DNA from: Pseudomonas sp. A34-9
GTDB taxonomy: Bacteria > Pseudomonadota > Gammaproteobacteria > Pseudomonadales > Pseudomonadaceae
Assembly (NCBI RefSeq): GCF_029543085.1
Contig: NZ_CP119967.1
Span: forward strand, 5,959,001-6,023,000
Direction: 5' to 3'
Length of the DNA stretch: 64,000 nt
In this document: in pieces, positions 26,813 to 37,110 of the stretch
Layout of the letters: the number at the start of each line of letters is the position of its first letter
How positions within the stretch are numbered: the first letter of the stretch is position 1
Program-made: the position numbers and the translations under genes
The notes under the pieces: generated by a model
Database searches by the model: none
What the model was told of the DNA's origin: nothing
Seen by the model: the letters and a program-made list of their open reading frames with translations, nothing else

Positions 26813-26866
26813 GTGCATCCGTCGCTGAACCGCTCCAGTTCAGAGAGCATTGAGCGACGGTTGCAC
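26813..26866. repeat. Long nested dyad downstream of the hypothetical gene
   Basis: GTGCATCCGTCGCT and AGCGACGGTTGCAC pair at 13 of 14 positions, enclosing an inner hairpin CTGAAC-N7-GTTCAG. It could be a cruciform, an integration scar or the core of a structured RNA that ends at the terminator at 26968. Confidence 0.5.
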
Positions 26867-26967
26867 AAGTGCCGATGTGTCCGGTTTCGACCACTGCGCG
26901 GTGCCAACGATGTCAGCGCTGCCGGTGAACCGTTGAACGGACTTCCTGGAAGTCTGAAGCGAATGTG

Positions 26968-26997
26968 AAAACGGCGACCGATAGTCGCCGTTTTTTA
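26968..26997 (+). terminator. Intrinsic terminator (possibly bidirectional)
   Basis: AAAACGGCGACC-GATA-GTCGCCGTTTT with a T-run, between the hypothetical gene and the convergent fdhA stop. The A-run on the other side would also serve fdhA. Confidence 0.85.
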
Positions 26998-27009
26998 TTG
27001 CCACATCGC

Positions 27010-28209
27010 TTAGGCCGCACTGAACAACTTATGCGGATCGATCACAAACTTCTTCGGTACGCCAGCGTCGAACTCGCCGTAACCTTCCGGCGCCTGATCG
27101 AGGCTGATGACCTGCACGCCCACCACTTCGGCAATGTTGATGCGATCCCACATGATCGCCTGCATCAGTTGGCGGTTGTACTTCATCACTGGAGTCTGAC
27201 CCGTGTGGAAGCTGTGCGACTTGGCCCAGCCCAGACCGAAGCGGATGCTCAAGCTGCCCATTTTCGCGGCGGCATCCACAGCGCCCGGATCTTCGGTGAC
27301 GTACAGGCCCGGAATACCGATCTTGCCGGCAACACGCACCACGCCCATCAGCGAGTTGAGCACGGTGGCCGGGGCTTCGGATTTCACTCCATCGTGGCCG
27401 TGGCCGCGGGCTTCGAAGCCTACGCAATCCACCGCGCAATCGACTTCCGGTTCGCCCAGCAGGGCTGCGATCTGTTCGTGCAGCGGCGTGTCTTTGGACA
27501 GGTCGACGATTTCGAAACCCTGAGCCTTGGCGTGGGCCAGGCGGATGGTGTTGACGTCGCCGATGATCACCACCGCAGCTCCCAGCAGCCGTGCCGAAGC
27601 GGCAGCCGCCAGACCAACCGGGCCAGCGCCGGCGATGTAAACGGTGCTGCCCGGGCCAACGCCAGCAGTAACGGCGCCGTGGTAACCGGTCGGCAGAATG
27701 TCGGAGAGGCAGGTCAGGTCGCGGATTTTCTCCATGGCCTTGTCGCGGTCCGGCAGTTTCAGCAGGTTGAAGTCGGCGTACGGCACCAGCACGTATTCGG
27801 CCTGGCCACCGGTCCAGTCGCCCATGTCGACGTAGCCGTAAGCGCCGCCGGCACGGGCCGGGTTGACGGTCAGGCAGACGCCGGTGTGTTGCTCTTTGCA
27901 GGAACGGCAGCGCCCGCAAGCCACGTTGAACGGCACGGAAACCAGGTCGCCGATTTTCAGGTTTTCGACGTCGGAGCCTTTTTCGATCACCTCGCCGGTG
28001 ATCTCGTGGCCCAGCACCAGACCGGTCTGCGCCGTGGTACGGCCGCGCACCATGTGCTGATCGGAGCCGCAGATATTGGTGGAAACCACTTTGAGAATGA
28101 CCCCGTGCTCGATCTTGCGACCGCGCGGGTCCTGCATTTTCGGATAGTCGATTTTCTGTACTTCGACCTTGCCAGCGCCGAGATACACCACACCACGATT
28201 GCCAGACAT
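27010..28209 (-). CDS. fdhA: Glutathione-independent formaldehyde dehydrogenase
   Basis: A 399-residue zinc-dependent, medium-chain NAD dehydrogenase that oxidises formaldehyde to formate. Catalytic zinc ligands are in STNICGSDQHM and GLVLGHEITGEV; the structural zinc site is CGRCRSCKEQHTGVC; NAD binds at IAGAGPVGLAAAASARLLGA. P. putida FdhA is 399 residues with the same features. It is last in the glyA-soxBDAG-purU-fdhA series and detoxifies formaldehyde released when sarcosine is demethylated. A REP pair separates it from purU. Confidence 0.96.
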   Translation of the reverse strand: MSGNRGVVYLGAGKVEVQKIDYPKMQDPRGRKIEHGVILKVVSTNICGSDQHMVRGRTTAQTGLVLGHEITGEVIEKGSDVENLKIGDLVSVPFNVACGRCRSCKEQHTGVCLTVNPARAGGAYGYVDMGDWTGGQAEYVLVPYADFNLLKLPDRDKAMEKIRDLTCLSDILPTGYHGAVTAGVGPGSTVYIAGAGPVGLAAAASARLLGAAVVIIGDVNTIRLAHAKAQGFEIVDLSKDTPLHEQIAALLGEPEVDCAVDCVGFEARGHGHDGVKSEAPATVLNSLMGVVRVAGKIGIPGLYVTEDPGAVDAAAKMGSLSIRFGLGWAKSHSFHTGQTPVMKYNRQLMQAIMWDRINIAEVVGVQVISLDQAPEGYGEFDAGVPKKFVIDPHKLFSAA

Positions 28210-28313
28210 GCTTTCACCTCGCTGTTGTTTTTATGGAACCGCGTTGCCCAGGCAGGCAGCGCGTTGAGTGCTCGGGTACAGATGCTGTTTATGTGTTGCC
28301 TGTTATGGCCTCT

Positions 28314-28378
28314 TCGCGAGCAAGCTCGCTCCCACAGGGATACGCATTCCAATGTGGGAGCGAGCTTGCTCGCGAAAG
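28314..28378. repeat. REP inverted pair, GCGAGCAGGCTCGC family (AAGC variant)
   Basis: TTCGCGAGCAAGCTCGCTCC and its inverse, between purU and fdhA inside the presumed operon. Confidence 0.9.
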
Positions 28379-28382
28379 CAAT

Positions 28383-29240
28383 CTAAAGAACGACCGTGCG
28401 ATTGGCGTTGAGGAACACCCTCCGCTCGATGTGATAACCGACGGCACGAGCCAGGGTCAGGCCTTCAATATCGCGCCCCTTGGCAATCAGATCCTCAGGG
28501 TAATGACTGTGATCCACCGCCTCGACGCCTTGGGCAATGATCGGCCCTTCATCGAGGTCGTTATTGATGTAATGCGCGGTCGCGCCAACCAGTTTCACGC
28601 CCTTGTTGTAGGCCTGGTGATACGGCTTGGCACCCTTGAATCCCGGCAGCAACGAGTGGTGAATGTTGATCGCCTTGCCATCGAGCTTGCGGCACAGCTC
28701 CGGCGACAGCACCTGCATGTAGCGGGCGAGGATCACCAGTTCGGCGCCGGACTCTTCGATCACCTGCCACACCTGACGCTCCTGCGACGGTTTGTCGTTG
28801 GGGTCGAGGGGGAAATGGTAGTAGGGAATCTGGTGCCAGTCGGCCAGCGGTTTCAGATCCGGATGGTTGGAGACGACAGCGGCAACGTCCATCGATAACT
28901 GGCCAATGCGCTGGCGATAGAGCAAGTCGTTAAGGCAGTGATCGGCCTTGGAAACCATGATCACCACTTTTGGCCGGTAGTTCGGCGCGGTCAGCTCGAA
29001 GATCATGCCGAACGCCTGCCCGCGCTCGGCGAGACCAGCGCGGAAGGATTGTTCGTCGAAACCGTCGGGCTGGCGAAACTCCACGCGAATGAAAAAACGC
29101 CCGGAGAGGCGATCATCAAAGGAATGGTGCTCGGTGACGTAGCAACCCTGCTCGAACAGAAAACGCGTGACCGCGTCCACGGTGCCGAGGACGCTGGGGC
29201 AGTCGGCGGTCAGAATCCATGTGTCTGGGGCGCGGCTCAT
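28383..29240 (-). CDS. purU: Formyltetrahydrofolate deformylase
   Basis: A 285-residue PurU that hydrolyses 10-formyl-THF to formate and THF. An N-terminal ACT domain (about 8-85; [20 protein letters not shown]) precedes the formyltransferase fold with [20 protein letters not shown] and the catalytic region [20 protein letters not shown]. In this operon it recycles folate charged during sarcosine and glycine oxidation. ATG 29240 follows AGAGGAT. An identical 108-base repeat on each side separates soxG from its neighbours. Confidence 0.96.
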   Translation of the reverse strand: MSRAPDTWILTADCPSVLGTVDAVTRFLFEQGCYVTEHHSFDDRLSGRFFIRVEFRQPDGFDEQSFRAGLAERGQAFGMIFELTAPNYRPKVVIMVSKADHCLNDLLYRQRIGQLSMDVAAVVSNHPDLKPLADWHQIPYYHFPLDPNDKPSQERQVWQVIEESGAELVILARYMQVLSPELCRKLDGKAINIHHSLLPGFKGAKPYHQAYNKGVKLVGATAHYINNDLDEGPIIAQGVEAVDHSHYPEDLIAKGRDIEGLTLARAVGYHIERRVFLNANRTVVL

Positions 29241-29252
29241 ATTTTATCCTCT

Positions 29253-29360
29253 GATCGTTCCCACGCTCTGCGTGGGAATGCCGCCATGGACGCTCGGCGT
29301 CCGCTCTTGGGACGCGGAGCGTCCCGGGATGCATTCCCACGCAGAGCGTGGGAACGATCA
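29253..29360. repeat. 108-base GTTCCCACGC-family repeat, copy A flanking soxG
   Basis: Ends GATCGTTCCCACGCTCTGCG / CGCAGAGCGTGGGAACGATC, with the inner dyad GGACGCTCGGCGTCC-like and GGGACGCGGAGCGTCCC. Identical base for base, and in the same orientation, to 30021-30128. Confidence 0.92.
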
Positions 29361-29364
29361 TCCA

Positions 29365-29997
29365 TCAGGCCTGAACACTCAACCCGTACTCAGCCGAAGC
29401 ATCCTGCAACCACAACCACCAGTAATCCGAGAAGCTGCGACGAATCAGCAATTCCCAGGTGTCTTCGGCGGTGTGGCGAATCATCAGTTGCGACTTGGCG
29501 AACACCGTGCCGACCGCTTTGCCTACCGGGAAGTTATTCGGGTGCACGTCATAGCTGGTGGATTTCATCAGCACCTGACGCACATTCGGCCCGCTCAGTT
29601 CGAGCACTTGCTGGCCGCCGCTGACGTTGACGATCGCAATGTGCAGATCGCCCAGCGCTTCGCGCAGTTTCTGTTCGGCGGCAAACTCTTCGCCGCTTGG
29701 CACGATCAGCAACCATTCATCCGGGCCCATCCATTGCAGGCTGGTTTCGCCTTTGACGATCACGCTCAGGGCGCCGGGCAGTTCGATGCCCAGCGCTTTA
29801 TGTACGCCGGCGGCGAACGCGGCATCGTGGCCATCGCCACGGATGGTCAGGTGGCCGAGGAGTTTCTTTTCCCGCACGATCACGCCGGCGTTCTTGCGGC
29901 CCTTGCCGACCAGGCTGGCGAGGTCGGCATGGTGCAGCGACGACTCGGCACGGGCCCCGGTGGTCGGGCGTTGTTGGTAAACATTGGCTGTGGTCAT
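29365..29997 (-). CDS. soxG: Sarcosine oxidase gamma subunit
   Basis: A 210-residue gamma subunit of the heterotetrameric sarcosine oxidase. Recognisable stretches are [38 protein letters not shown] and [20 protein letters not shown], as in the GcvT-like gamma family. The frame stays open into the neighbouring repeat (to 30108), but ATG 29997 with AAGGTGC gives the natural start [11 protein letters not shown]. It is isolated from soxA by 134 bases holding one copy of the 108-base repeat. Confidence 0.93.
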   Translation of the reverse strand: MTTANVYQQRPTTGARAESSLHHADLASLVGKGRKNAGVIVREKKLLGHLTIRGDGHDAAFAAGVHKALGIELPGALSVIVKGETSLQWMGPDEWLLIVPSGEEFAAEQKLREALGDLHIAIVNVSGGQQVLELSGPNVRQVLMKSTSYDVHPNNFPVGKAVGTVFAKSQLMIRHTAEDTWELLIRRSFSDYWWLWLQDASAEYGLSVQA

Positions 29998-30020
29998 AAA
30001 GCACCTTCCTGAATTCTGTT

Positions 30021-30128
30021 GATCGTTCCCACGCTCTGCGTGGGAATGCCGCCATGGACGCTCGGCGTCCGCTCTTGGGACGCGGAGCGTCCCGGGATGC
30101 ATTCCCACGCAGAGCGTGGGAACGATCA
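30021..30128. repeat. 108-base GTTCCCACGC-family repeat, copy B flanking soxG
   Basis: Same sequence and orientation as 29253-29360, between soxA and soxG. The two copies are 768 bases apart start to start. Confidence 0.92.
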
Positions 30129-30131
30129 GTG

Positions 30132-33100
30132 TCAGATGTTCTGGCGATCACCCTTCGGATCGAAGAACACCGAAGAAACAATCTCCGCCTCGATCACGCT
30201 GCCATCGGCCAACGGTGCAAACACCCGCTCACCCATGCGCTTCAGACCGCCCTTGACCACACCCATGGCAAACGAATAACCGAGGGAGTTGTGCGCATAG
30301 CTGGAAGTCACGTGGCCGACCATGGTCATCGGGATCGCTTGCTTGGTGTTGAACACCAGCTGGGCACCTTCCGGCAGCCAGACGTTCGGATCGATCGGCT
30401 TGAGGCCCACCAGTTGTTTGCGCTGATCACGCACGCAGTCTTCACGGTTCATGCCGCGCTGGCCGATCCACGAGAACGGTTTGGTACGACCGACACACCA
30501 GCCCATGTTCAAGTCGTCCGGGGTCATCGAGCCGTCGGTGTCCTGGCCGACGATGATGAAACCTTTCTCGGCCCGCAGCACGTGCATGGTTTCAGTGCCG
30601 TACGGGGTCAGGTTGTACTGCTTGCCGGCCTCGACGATTTTCTCCAGCACGCCCATCGCGTAGTCGGCCTGCACGTTGACTTCGTACGACAACTCACCGG
30701 TGAACGAGATGCGGAACACCCGCGCCGGCACGTCGCCGACCAGACCTTCTTTCCAGGTCATGAACGGGAAGGCTTCGTTGCTCAGATCAATGTCAGTCAC
30801 GGCGCTGATCAGCTTGCGGCTGTTCGGTCCGGACAGGGTCATGGTCGCCCAGTGGTCGGTGACGGAAGTGAAGTAAACCTTCATGTCCGGCCATTCGGTC
30901 TGGTGGTACAGCTCCAGCCATTGCAGCACGCGCGCGGCGCCGCCAGTGGTGGTGGTCATGACGAAATGGTTGTCGGCCAGACACGCCGTCACACCGTCGT
31001 CGAAGACCATGCCGTCTTCTTTGCACATCAGGCCGTAACGGGCCTTGCCCACATCGAGTTTGGTCCAGGCGTTGGTGTACACGCGGTTGAGAAACTCGCG
31101 GGCATCCGGGCCTTGAATGTCGATCTTGCCGAGGGTCGAGGCGTCGAGCAGGCCGACGCTGTCGCGCACGGCTTTGCATTCGCGCTTCACCGCTGCATGC
31201 AGGTCTTCACCGTTTTTCGGGAAGTACCAAGGACGTTTCCACTGACCGACGTCTTCAAACTCGGCGCCGTTCTTCACATGCCAGGCATGCAGCGCGGTAT
31301 GACGCACCGGCTCGAAGATGTGCCCACAGTGACGACCGGCCACAGCACCGAAGGTGACCGGCGTGTAATTCGGACGGAACATCGTGGTGCCCATCTGCGG
31401 GATGGTCACGTTCAGCGAGCGGGCCGCGATGGCCAGGCCATTGACGTTGCCGAGCTTGCCCTGATCGGTGCCGAAGCCCAGCGCGGTGTAGCGTTTGACG
31501 TGCTCGACCGACTCGAAACCTTCGCGGGTTGCCAGTTCGATCGCCGCGGCCGTCACGTCGTTTTGCAGGTCGACGAATTGCTTCGGCGCCCGTGCGGTGT
31601 TCTTTTCGTGCGGCACCTGGAACAGCGCCAACGTCGGCTCTTCGTGACGGCTCAAGGCTTTTGGCAGCACGCCTTCGACAGTCTGGAAACCGGCTTCAGC
31701 GGCCGCGCGCACGCCGCCTTCAAAACCATCAGCGAGCGAATCACCGAGAGCGTAAACACCGTTGATGCCACCGACGCACACGCGTTTCTGCGGTGCTTCG
31801 CCCGGTACGAAACCGAGGATGTCTTCACGCCAGATCGGCTTGCCACCGAGGTGCGAAGCGAGGTGGACAACAGGGCTGTAACCGCCGGAACTGGCGATCA
31901 CGTCGCAGTCGAGCCATTCACCAGGACTGGTCACAGCGTGTGCCTTGACATCAATCGCGGCGACGCGGGCAGCGGTCACGCGCTTGCTGCCACGAGCCTC
32001 GATCACGGCGCTGCCGGTGAGAATCCGAATACCTTTGGCGCGGGCTTCTTCCACCAATGCACCACGCGGATTGCTGCGCGCATCGGCGATGGCGACCACT
32101 TGCAGACTGGCGTCGAGCCAATCCAGCGCGACGCGATAGGCGTGGTCGTTGTTGGTCGACAGCACCAGTTTTTTACCTGGAGCCACGCCGTAACGGCGCA
32201 CGTAAGTCGACACCGCACCGGCAAGCATGTTGCCCGGCACATCGTTGTTGCCGTAGACCAGCGGACGCTCGTGCGCCCCGGTTGCCAGCACCACACGCTT
32301 GGCGCGAACACGGTGAATGCGCTGACGCACCTGACCGATGGGCGCACGGTCACCGAGGTGATCGGTGAGGCGTTCGTGAATGGTCAGGAAGTTGTGGTCG
32401 TGGTAACCGTTGACCGTGGCGCGCGGCAACAGCAGCACGTCCGGGGTGTTCTTCAGTTCAGCGATGACGCTGGCGACCCAGTCCATCGCCGGTTTGCCGT
32501 CGAGGCTTTCGCGGGAATCGAGCAGGCTGCCGCCAAACTCTTCCTGCTCATCGGCAAGAATCACTCGGGCACCGCTGCGCGCAGCGGCCAGGGCGGCGGC
32601 GAGACCGGCAGGGCCAGCGCCGACGATCAGCACGTCGCAGTGCTGGTTCATGTAGTCGTAGGTGTCCGGATCGACTTCGGTCGGTGAACGACCTAAACCT
32701 GCAGCCTTGCGAATGTACTTCTCGTAAGTCATCCAGAAAGATTGCGGGTACATGAAGGTTTTGTAGTAAAAACCCGGCGGCATCAGCTTGCCGCCGACCT
32801 TGCCGAGAATGCCCATCATGTCGTTGTTGACGCTTGGCCAGCCGTTGGTGCTGGTGGCGACCAGACCTTGATACAACGCCTGTTGCGTGGCGCGCACGTT
32901 GGGAATCTGCGTGGCTTCAGTCGCGCCGATCTGCAACACCGCATTCGGCTCTTCGGCACCAGCGGCAAAGATCCCGCGAGGACGCGAATACTTGAAGCTG
33001 CGGCCAATGATGTCGACGCCGTTGGCGATCAGTGCGGCGGCCAGCGAGTCACCCTCGAAGCCTTTGTAGCTCTGACCGTTGAAGGTGAAGCTCAGCACTT

Positions 33101-33149
33101 TGTTGCGGTCGATCCGTCCACCGTTGGACAGGCGATTGGTCTGGCTCAT
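30132..33149 (-). CDS. soxA: Sarcosine oxidase alpha subunit
   Basis: A 1005-residue alpha subunit. The N-terminal ferredoxin-like part contains FNGQSYKGFEGDSLAAALIA and FKYSRPRGIFAAGAEEPNAV. A Rossmann dinucleotide domain follows near 170 (VLIVGAGPAGLAAALAAARS), and the C-terminal half is GcvT-like (FLNRVYTNAWTKLDVGKARY) and binds folate. It oxidises sarcosine with SoxB and transfers the methyl carbon to THF. The start overlaps the soxD stop by ATGA. The length matches the Corynebacterium and Pseudomonas family. Confidence 0.97.
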   Translation of the reverse strand: MSQTNRLSNGGRIDRNKVLSFTFNGQSYKGFEGDSLAAALIANGVDIIGRSFKYSRPRGIFAAGAEEPNAVLQIGATEATQIPNVRATQQALYQGLVATSTNGWPSVNNDMMGILGKVGGKLMPPGFYYKTFMYPQSFWMTYEKYIRKAAGLGRSPTEVDPDTYDYMNQHCDVLIVGAGPAGLAAALAAARSGARVILADEQEEFGGSLLDSRESLDGKPAMDWVASVIAELKNTPDVLLLPRATVNGYHDHNFLTIHERLTDHLGDRAPIGQVRQRIHRVRAKRVVLATGAHERPLVYGNNDVPGNMLAGAVSTYVRRYGVAPGKKLVLSTNNDHAYRVALDWLDASLQVVAIADARSNPRGALVEEARAKGIRILTGSAVIEARGSKRVTAARVAAIDVKAHAVTSPGEWLDCDVIASSGGYSPVVHLASHLGGKPIWREDILGFVPGEAPQKRVCVGGINGVYALGDSLADGFEGGVRAAAEAGFQTVEGVLPKALSRHEEPTLALFQVPHEKNTARAPKQFVDLQNDVTAAAIELATREGFESVEHVKRYTALGFGTDQGKLGNVNGLAIAARSLNVTIPQMGTTMFRPNYTPVTFGAVAGRHCGHIFEPVRHTALHAWHVKNGAEFEDVGQWKRPWYFPKNGEDLHAAVKRECKAVRDSVGLLDASTLGKIDIQGPDAREFLNRVYTNAWTKLDVGKARYGLMCKEDGMVFDDGVTACLADNHFVMTTTTGGAARVLQWLELYHQTEWPDMKVYFTSVTDHWATMTLSGPNSRKLISAVTDIDLSNEAFPFMTWKEGLVGDVPARVFRISFTGELSYEVNVQADYAMGVLEKIVEAGKQYNLTPYGTETMHVLRAEKGFIIVGQDTDGSMTPDDLNMGWCVGRTKPFSWIGQRGMNREDCVRDQRKQLVGLKPIDPNVWLPEGAQLVFNTKQAIPMTMVGHVTSSYAHNSLGYSFAMGVVKGGLKRMGERVFAPLADGSVIEAEIVSSVFFDPKGDRQNI

Positions 33150-33475
33150 ACCTTCTCTCCCAGCGCCGGCGTGGCTGTTTTCGCCGTATCAGCCTTGTCG
33201 GTGAATTGCGGCTTGGTGCCGATCTTGTAGGTTTCGAGAATCTCGTAGGTCACGGTGTCGCGAGTGACGTTGAAGTACTGGCGGCAACCGGCAACGTGGT
33301 CCCACAACTCATGGTGCAGACCGCGCGGGTTATCGCGGAAGAACATGTAGTCGCCCCACTCTTCATCAGTGCAGGCGTTCGGATCCAGCGGACGCGGGAT
33401 GTGCGCCTGGCCGGATGCGTGGAATTCCTCTTCGGAGCGCAACTCGCCGCAGTGAGGACAGAAGATATGCAACAT
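33146..33475 (-). CDS. soxD: Sarcosine oxidase delta subunit
   Basis: A 109-residue zinc-binding delta subunit. The N-terminal knuckle MLHIFCPHCGELRSEEEF supplies two cysteines, with His/Cys in LWDHVAGCRQYFNVTRDTVT as the other ligands. It overlaps soxA (ATGA) and follows soxB by 14 bases. Confidence 0.96.
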   Translation of the reverse strand: MLHIFCPHCGELRSEEEFHASGQAHIPRPLDPNACTDEEWGDYMFFRDNPRGLHHELWDHVAGCRQYFNVTRDTVTYEILETYKIGTKPQFTDKADTAKTATPALGEKV

Positions 33476-33489
33476 GGGGATTTCTCCTG

Positions 33490-34740
33490 TTAGTGGGCAA
33501 CCGCAGCAGCGCCGTGTTCATCGATCAACGCACCGTTGTGGAAACGGTCGATGGAGAAAGGTGCGGCCAATGGGTGCATTTCACCCTTGGCCAGACTCGC
33601 GGCAAACACGTTGCCCGAGCCAGGTGTGGCCTTGAAGCCGCCGGTGCCCCAACCGCAGTTGAAGAACATGTTCGGTACCGGGGTTTTCGAAATGATCGGG
33701 CAGGCGTCCGGGGTGGTGTCGACGATGCCGCCCCACTGACGGTTCATGCGTACGCGGGACAACACCGGGAACATCTCGACGATGGCCTGAATGGTGTGCT
33801 CGATCACCGGGTACGAACCGCGCTGGCCGTAGCCGTTGTAGCCATCGATACCGGCGCCGATCACCAGGTCGCCCTTGTCGGACTGGCTGATGTAACCGTG
33901 CACGGCGTTGGACATGATCACGCTGTCGATAATCGGTTTGATCGGTTCGGACACCAGCGCTTGCAGCGGGTGGGATTCGATCGGCAGACGGAAACCGGCG
34001 AGCTTGGCCATGTGCCCGGAGTTACCGGCGGTGACCACGCCGACACGTTTGGCACCGATGAAACCCTTGTTGGTTTCAACGCCGATGCACACGCCGTTTT
34101 CCTTGCGGAAACCGATCACTTCGGTCTGCTGGATCAAGTCCACGCCCAAGGCATCGGCGGCACGGGCAAAGCCCCAGGCCACGGCATCGTGACGGGCGAC
34201 GCCGCCGCGTCGCTGAACGGTTGCGCCCATCACCGGGTAGCGGGTGTTTTTCGAGCAGTCGAGGTACGGAATCTCGTCAGCGACTTGCTTGGCGTTGAGC
34301 AGTTCGCCATCGACGCCGTTGAGGCGGTTGGCACTGACCCGACGCTCGGAATCACGGATGTCCTGCAGGGTGTGGCACAGGTTATAGACGCCACGCTGGG
34401 AGAACATCACGTTGTAGTTGAGGTCTTGCGAGAGGCCTTCCCACAGTTTCATCGCGTGTTCGTACAGGTGCGCCGACTCGTCCCACAGGTAGTTGGAGCG
34501 GACGATGGTGGTGTTGCGCGCGGTGTTACCGCCGCCCAGCCAGCCCTTCTCGACCACGGCGACGTTGGTGATGCCGTGCTCTTTCGCCAGGTAGTAAGCC
34601 GTCGCCAGACCATGCCCGCCACCGCCGACGATGACCACGTCGTAGACTTTTTTCGGGGTTGGCGTGCGCCACATGCGCTGCCAGTTTTCGTGGTGGCTGA
34701 GGGAGTGTTTGAAGAGGCCGAAGCCTGAATAGCGTTGCAT
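33490..34740 (-). CDS. soxB: Sarcosine oxidase beta subunit
   Basis: A 416-residue FAD/FMN subunit of the DAO family. The dinucleotide motif [20 protein letters not shown] is near residue 32, followed by [20 protein letters not shown] and the C-terminal [20 protein letters not shown] that contacts flavin. The upstream open frame is longer, but ATG 34740 behind GGAG gives the family start [13 protein letters not shown]. It lies 20 bases after glyA. Confidence 0.97.
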   Translation of the reverse strand: MQRYSGFGLFKHSLSHHENWQRMWRTPTPKKVYDVVIVGGGGHGLATAYYLAKEHGITNVAVVEKGWLGGGNTARNTTIVRSNYLWDESAHLYEHAMKLWEGLSQDLNYNVMFSQRGVYNLCHTLQDIRDSERRVSANRLNGVDGELLNAKQVADEIPYLDCSKNTRYPVMGATVQRRGGVARHDAVAWGFARAADALGVDLIQQTEVIGFRKENGVCIGVETNKGFIGAKRVGVVTAGNSGHMAKLAGFRLPIESHPLQALVSEPIKPIIDSVIMSNAVHGYISQSDKGDLVIGAGIDGYNGYGQRGSYPVIEHTIQAIVEMFPVLSRVRMNRQWGGIVDTTPDACPIISKTPVPNMFFNCGWGTGGFKATPGSGNVFAASLAKGEMHPLAAPFSIDRFHNGALIDEHGAAAVAH

Positions 34741-34760
34741 AGTCGTTACTCCAAAACCGC

Positions 34761-36014
<1,254 letters not shown>

Positions 36015-36100
36015 CGCGTCTCTCCCAGCGGCATCTGTGCGCCATTCGTCTCGGTAAGGCACTGGCAATCATGGCAGTGCCCTTTGATGCCGATGGTATG

Positions 36101-36130
36101 ACCGGCGCAGACAGCTCAAATGCCTGCGCG
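36101..36130. promoter_or_regulatory. Candidate activator site upstream of glyA-soxBDAG
   Basis: ACAG-N2-CAAATGCC at 36111-36124, flanked by GGCGC and GCGCG, matches ACAG-N2-CAAATGCC upstream of caiX (60977-60990). It lies about 100 bases before glyA, so it could bind GbdR or a related AraC-type regulator. This is an inference. Confidence 0.35.
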
Positions 36131-36186
36131 CGCCACGCAAAGGTGCGTTTACGACATGGCGGGAAATGACCCGGAGAATGCATCCC

Positions 36187-36273
36187 CCTGTAGGAGCTGC
36201 CGAAGGCTGCGATCTTTTGACTTTGGCTGTTTGAAGATCAAAAGATCGCAGCCTTCGGCAGCTCCTACAGGGG
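36187..36273. repeat. REPIN, GATCGCAGCC family (outward arrangement)
   Basis: The order of the arms is reversed compared with 3341: CCTGTAGGAGCTGCCGAAGG comes first and GATCGCAGCC...CCTACAGG second. It abuts the stop of the traX-like gene. Confidence 0.9.
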
Positions 36274-36984
36274 TTATGCGAGCAATTGGCGGACGGCGAG
36301 CAGCAGGAGAAAGTGTGTGGGATACAGGGCATATGCCCAGCGCCTCATCGGCAGTGGCTGAAGATGTCGCCCATGTCGCAACAGGAACATTCCGAGCATT
36401 GGCGCAAACACACAGGTGGCAATGCCGAGGATGGCAACGCTACCGCCGAACATCGCCGAGTCGTACAGCACCTGCCATTGATTCGCTGCCAGACATATCA
36501 ATCCCGGTAGCCAGCTGAAATACCACGGACGGCGAAACACCAACAACATCGCCAGCGGCAACAGAACGCCGAAGAAGCCGAACATCAGTCGTTCAGGGAA
36601 CACAGCGGCCAGCACCAGCGCGACAATCGCCAGCAGTCGCGCAATCCATGCCGGATCCTGCCAGCCCCGCGCCACCAGCAATCCCAGCGCCAGCGTCGGC
36701 ATCACGTTCAAAGTATCCGGATCAGGAATGTACAACCGATATGGAATTTCACTGACGGCGCTGAACAGCAACAACCACCCCAGATACCGCCACTCCATCC
36801 GCCGCGAACCATCGCGCGAAAGATTCGCCGCCATCGCCAGACAAAACCACGGAAACGCCAAGCGCCCAGGCACATACAGCCAATCGGCGGAGAACCCGAC
36901 ATATCGCAGGTGATCGAGCAACATGCTCAGCAGCGCCAGCCACTTGAGCAGATCCAGCACGCCGTCGCGTTGAGTCAGGTGCAT
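36274..36984 (-). CDS. TraX-family inner membrane protein
   Basis: A 236-residue integral membrane protein of the TraX family, whose F-plasmid member acetylates pilin. It starts MHLTQRDGVLDLLKWLALLS, then LLDHLRYVGFSADWLYVPGR and LAFPWFCLAMAANLSRDGS, and has about seven helices. It ends YPTHFLLLLAVRQLLA. The frame is open to 37074, but ATG 36984 fits the family. A conjugal pilus is absent here, so it is probably a chromosomal acyltransferase-like protein of unknown substrate. It is divergent from ltaE. Confidence 0.85.
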   Translation of the reverse strand: MHLTQRDGVLDLLKWLALLSMLLDHLRYVGFSADWLYVPGRLAFPWFCLAMAANLSRDGSRRMEWRYLGWLLLFSAVSEIPYRLYIPDPDTLNVMPTLALGLLVARGWQDPAWIARLLAIVALVLAAVFPERLMFGFFGVLLPLAMLLVFRRPWYFSWLPGLICLAANQWQVLYDSAMFGGSVAILGIATCVFAPMLGMFLLRHGRHLQPLPMRRWAYALYPTHFLLLLAVRQLLA

Positions 36985-37110
36985 AATCGGCCTGCGTCCC
37001 TGTAATGTTCTGCCAGCGACATCCCGTGTGCTCCCCGGAAGATCTTCGGTAAAGTGCGCACCATCATTGACCACGAGCCTTCACAAGAGTCTCGACCACG
37101 GAAGCCGGCC

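Noticed and set aside
29281..29360. The 108-base repeats as CRISPR-like repeats
   Set aside because: There are only two nearby copies, separated by a gene, with inner palindromes and no spacers.
30054..32687. 877-codon plus-strand frame opposite soxA
   Set aside because: It is antisense to a confidently identified gene, has no family features and begins inside a repeat.
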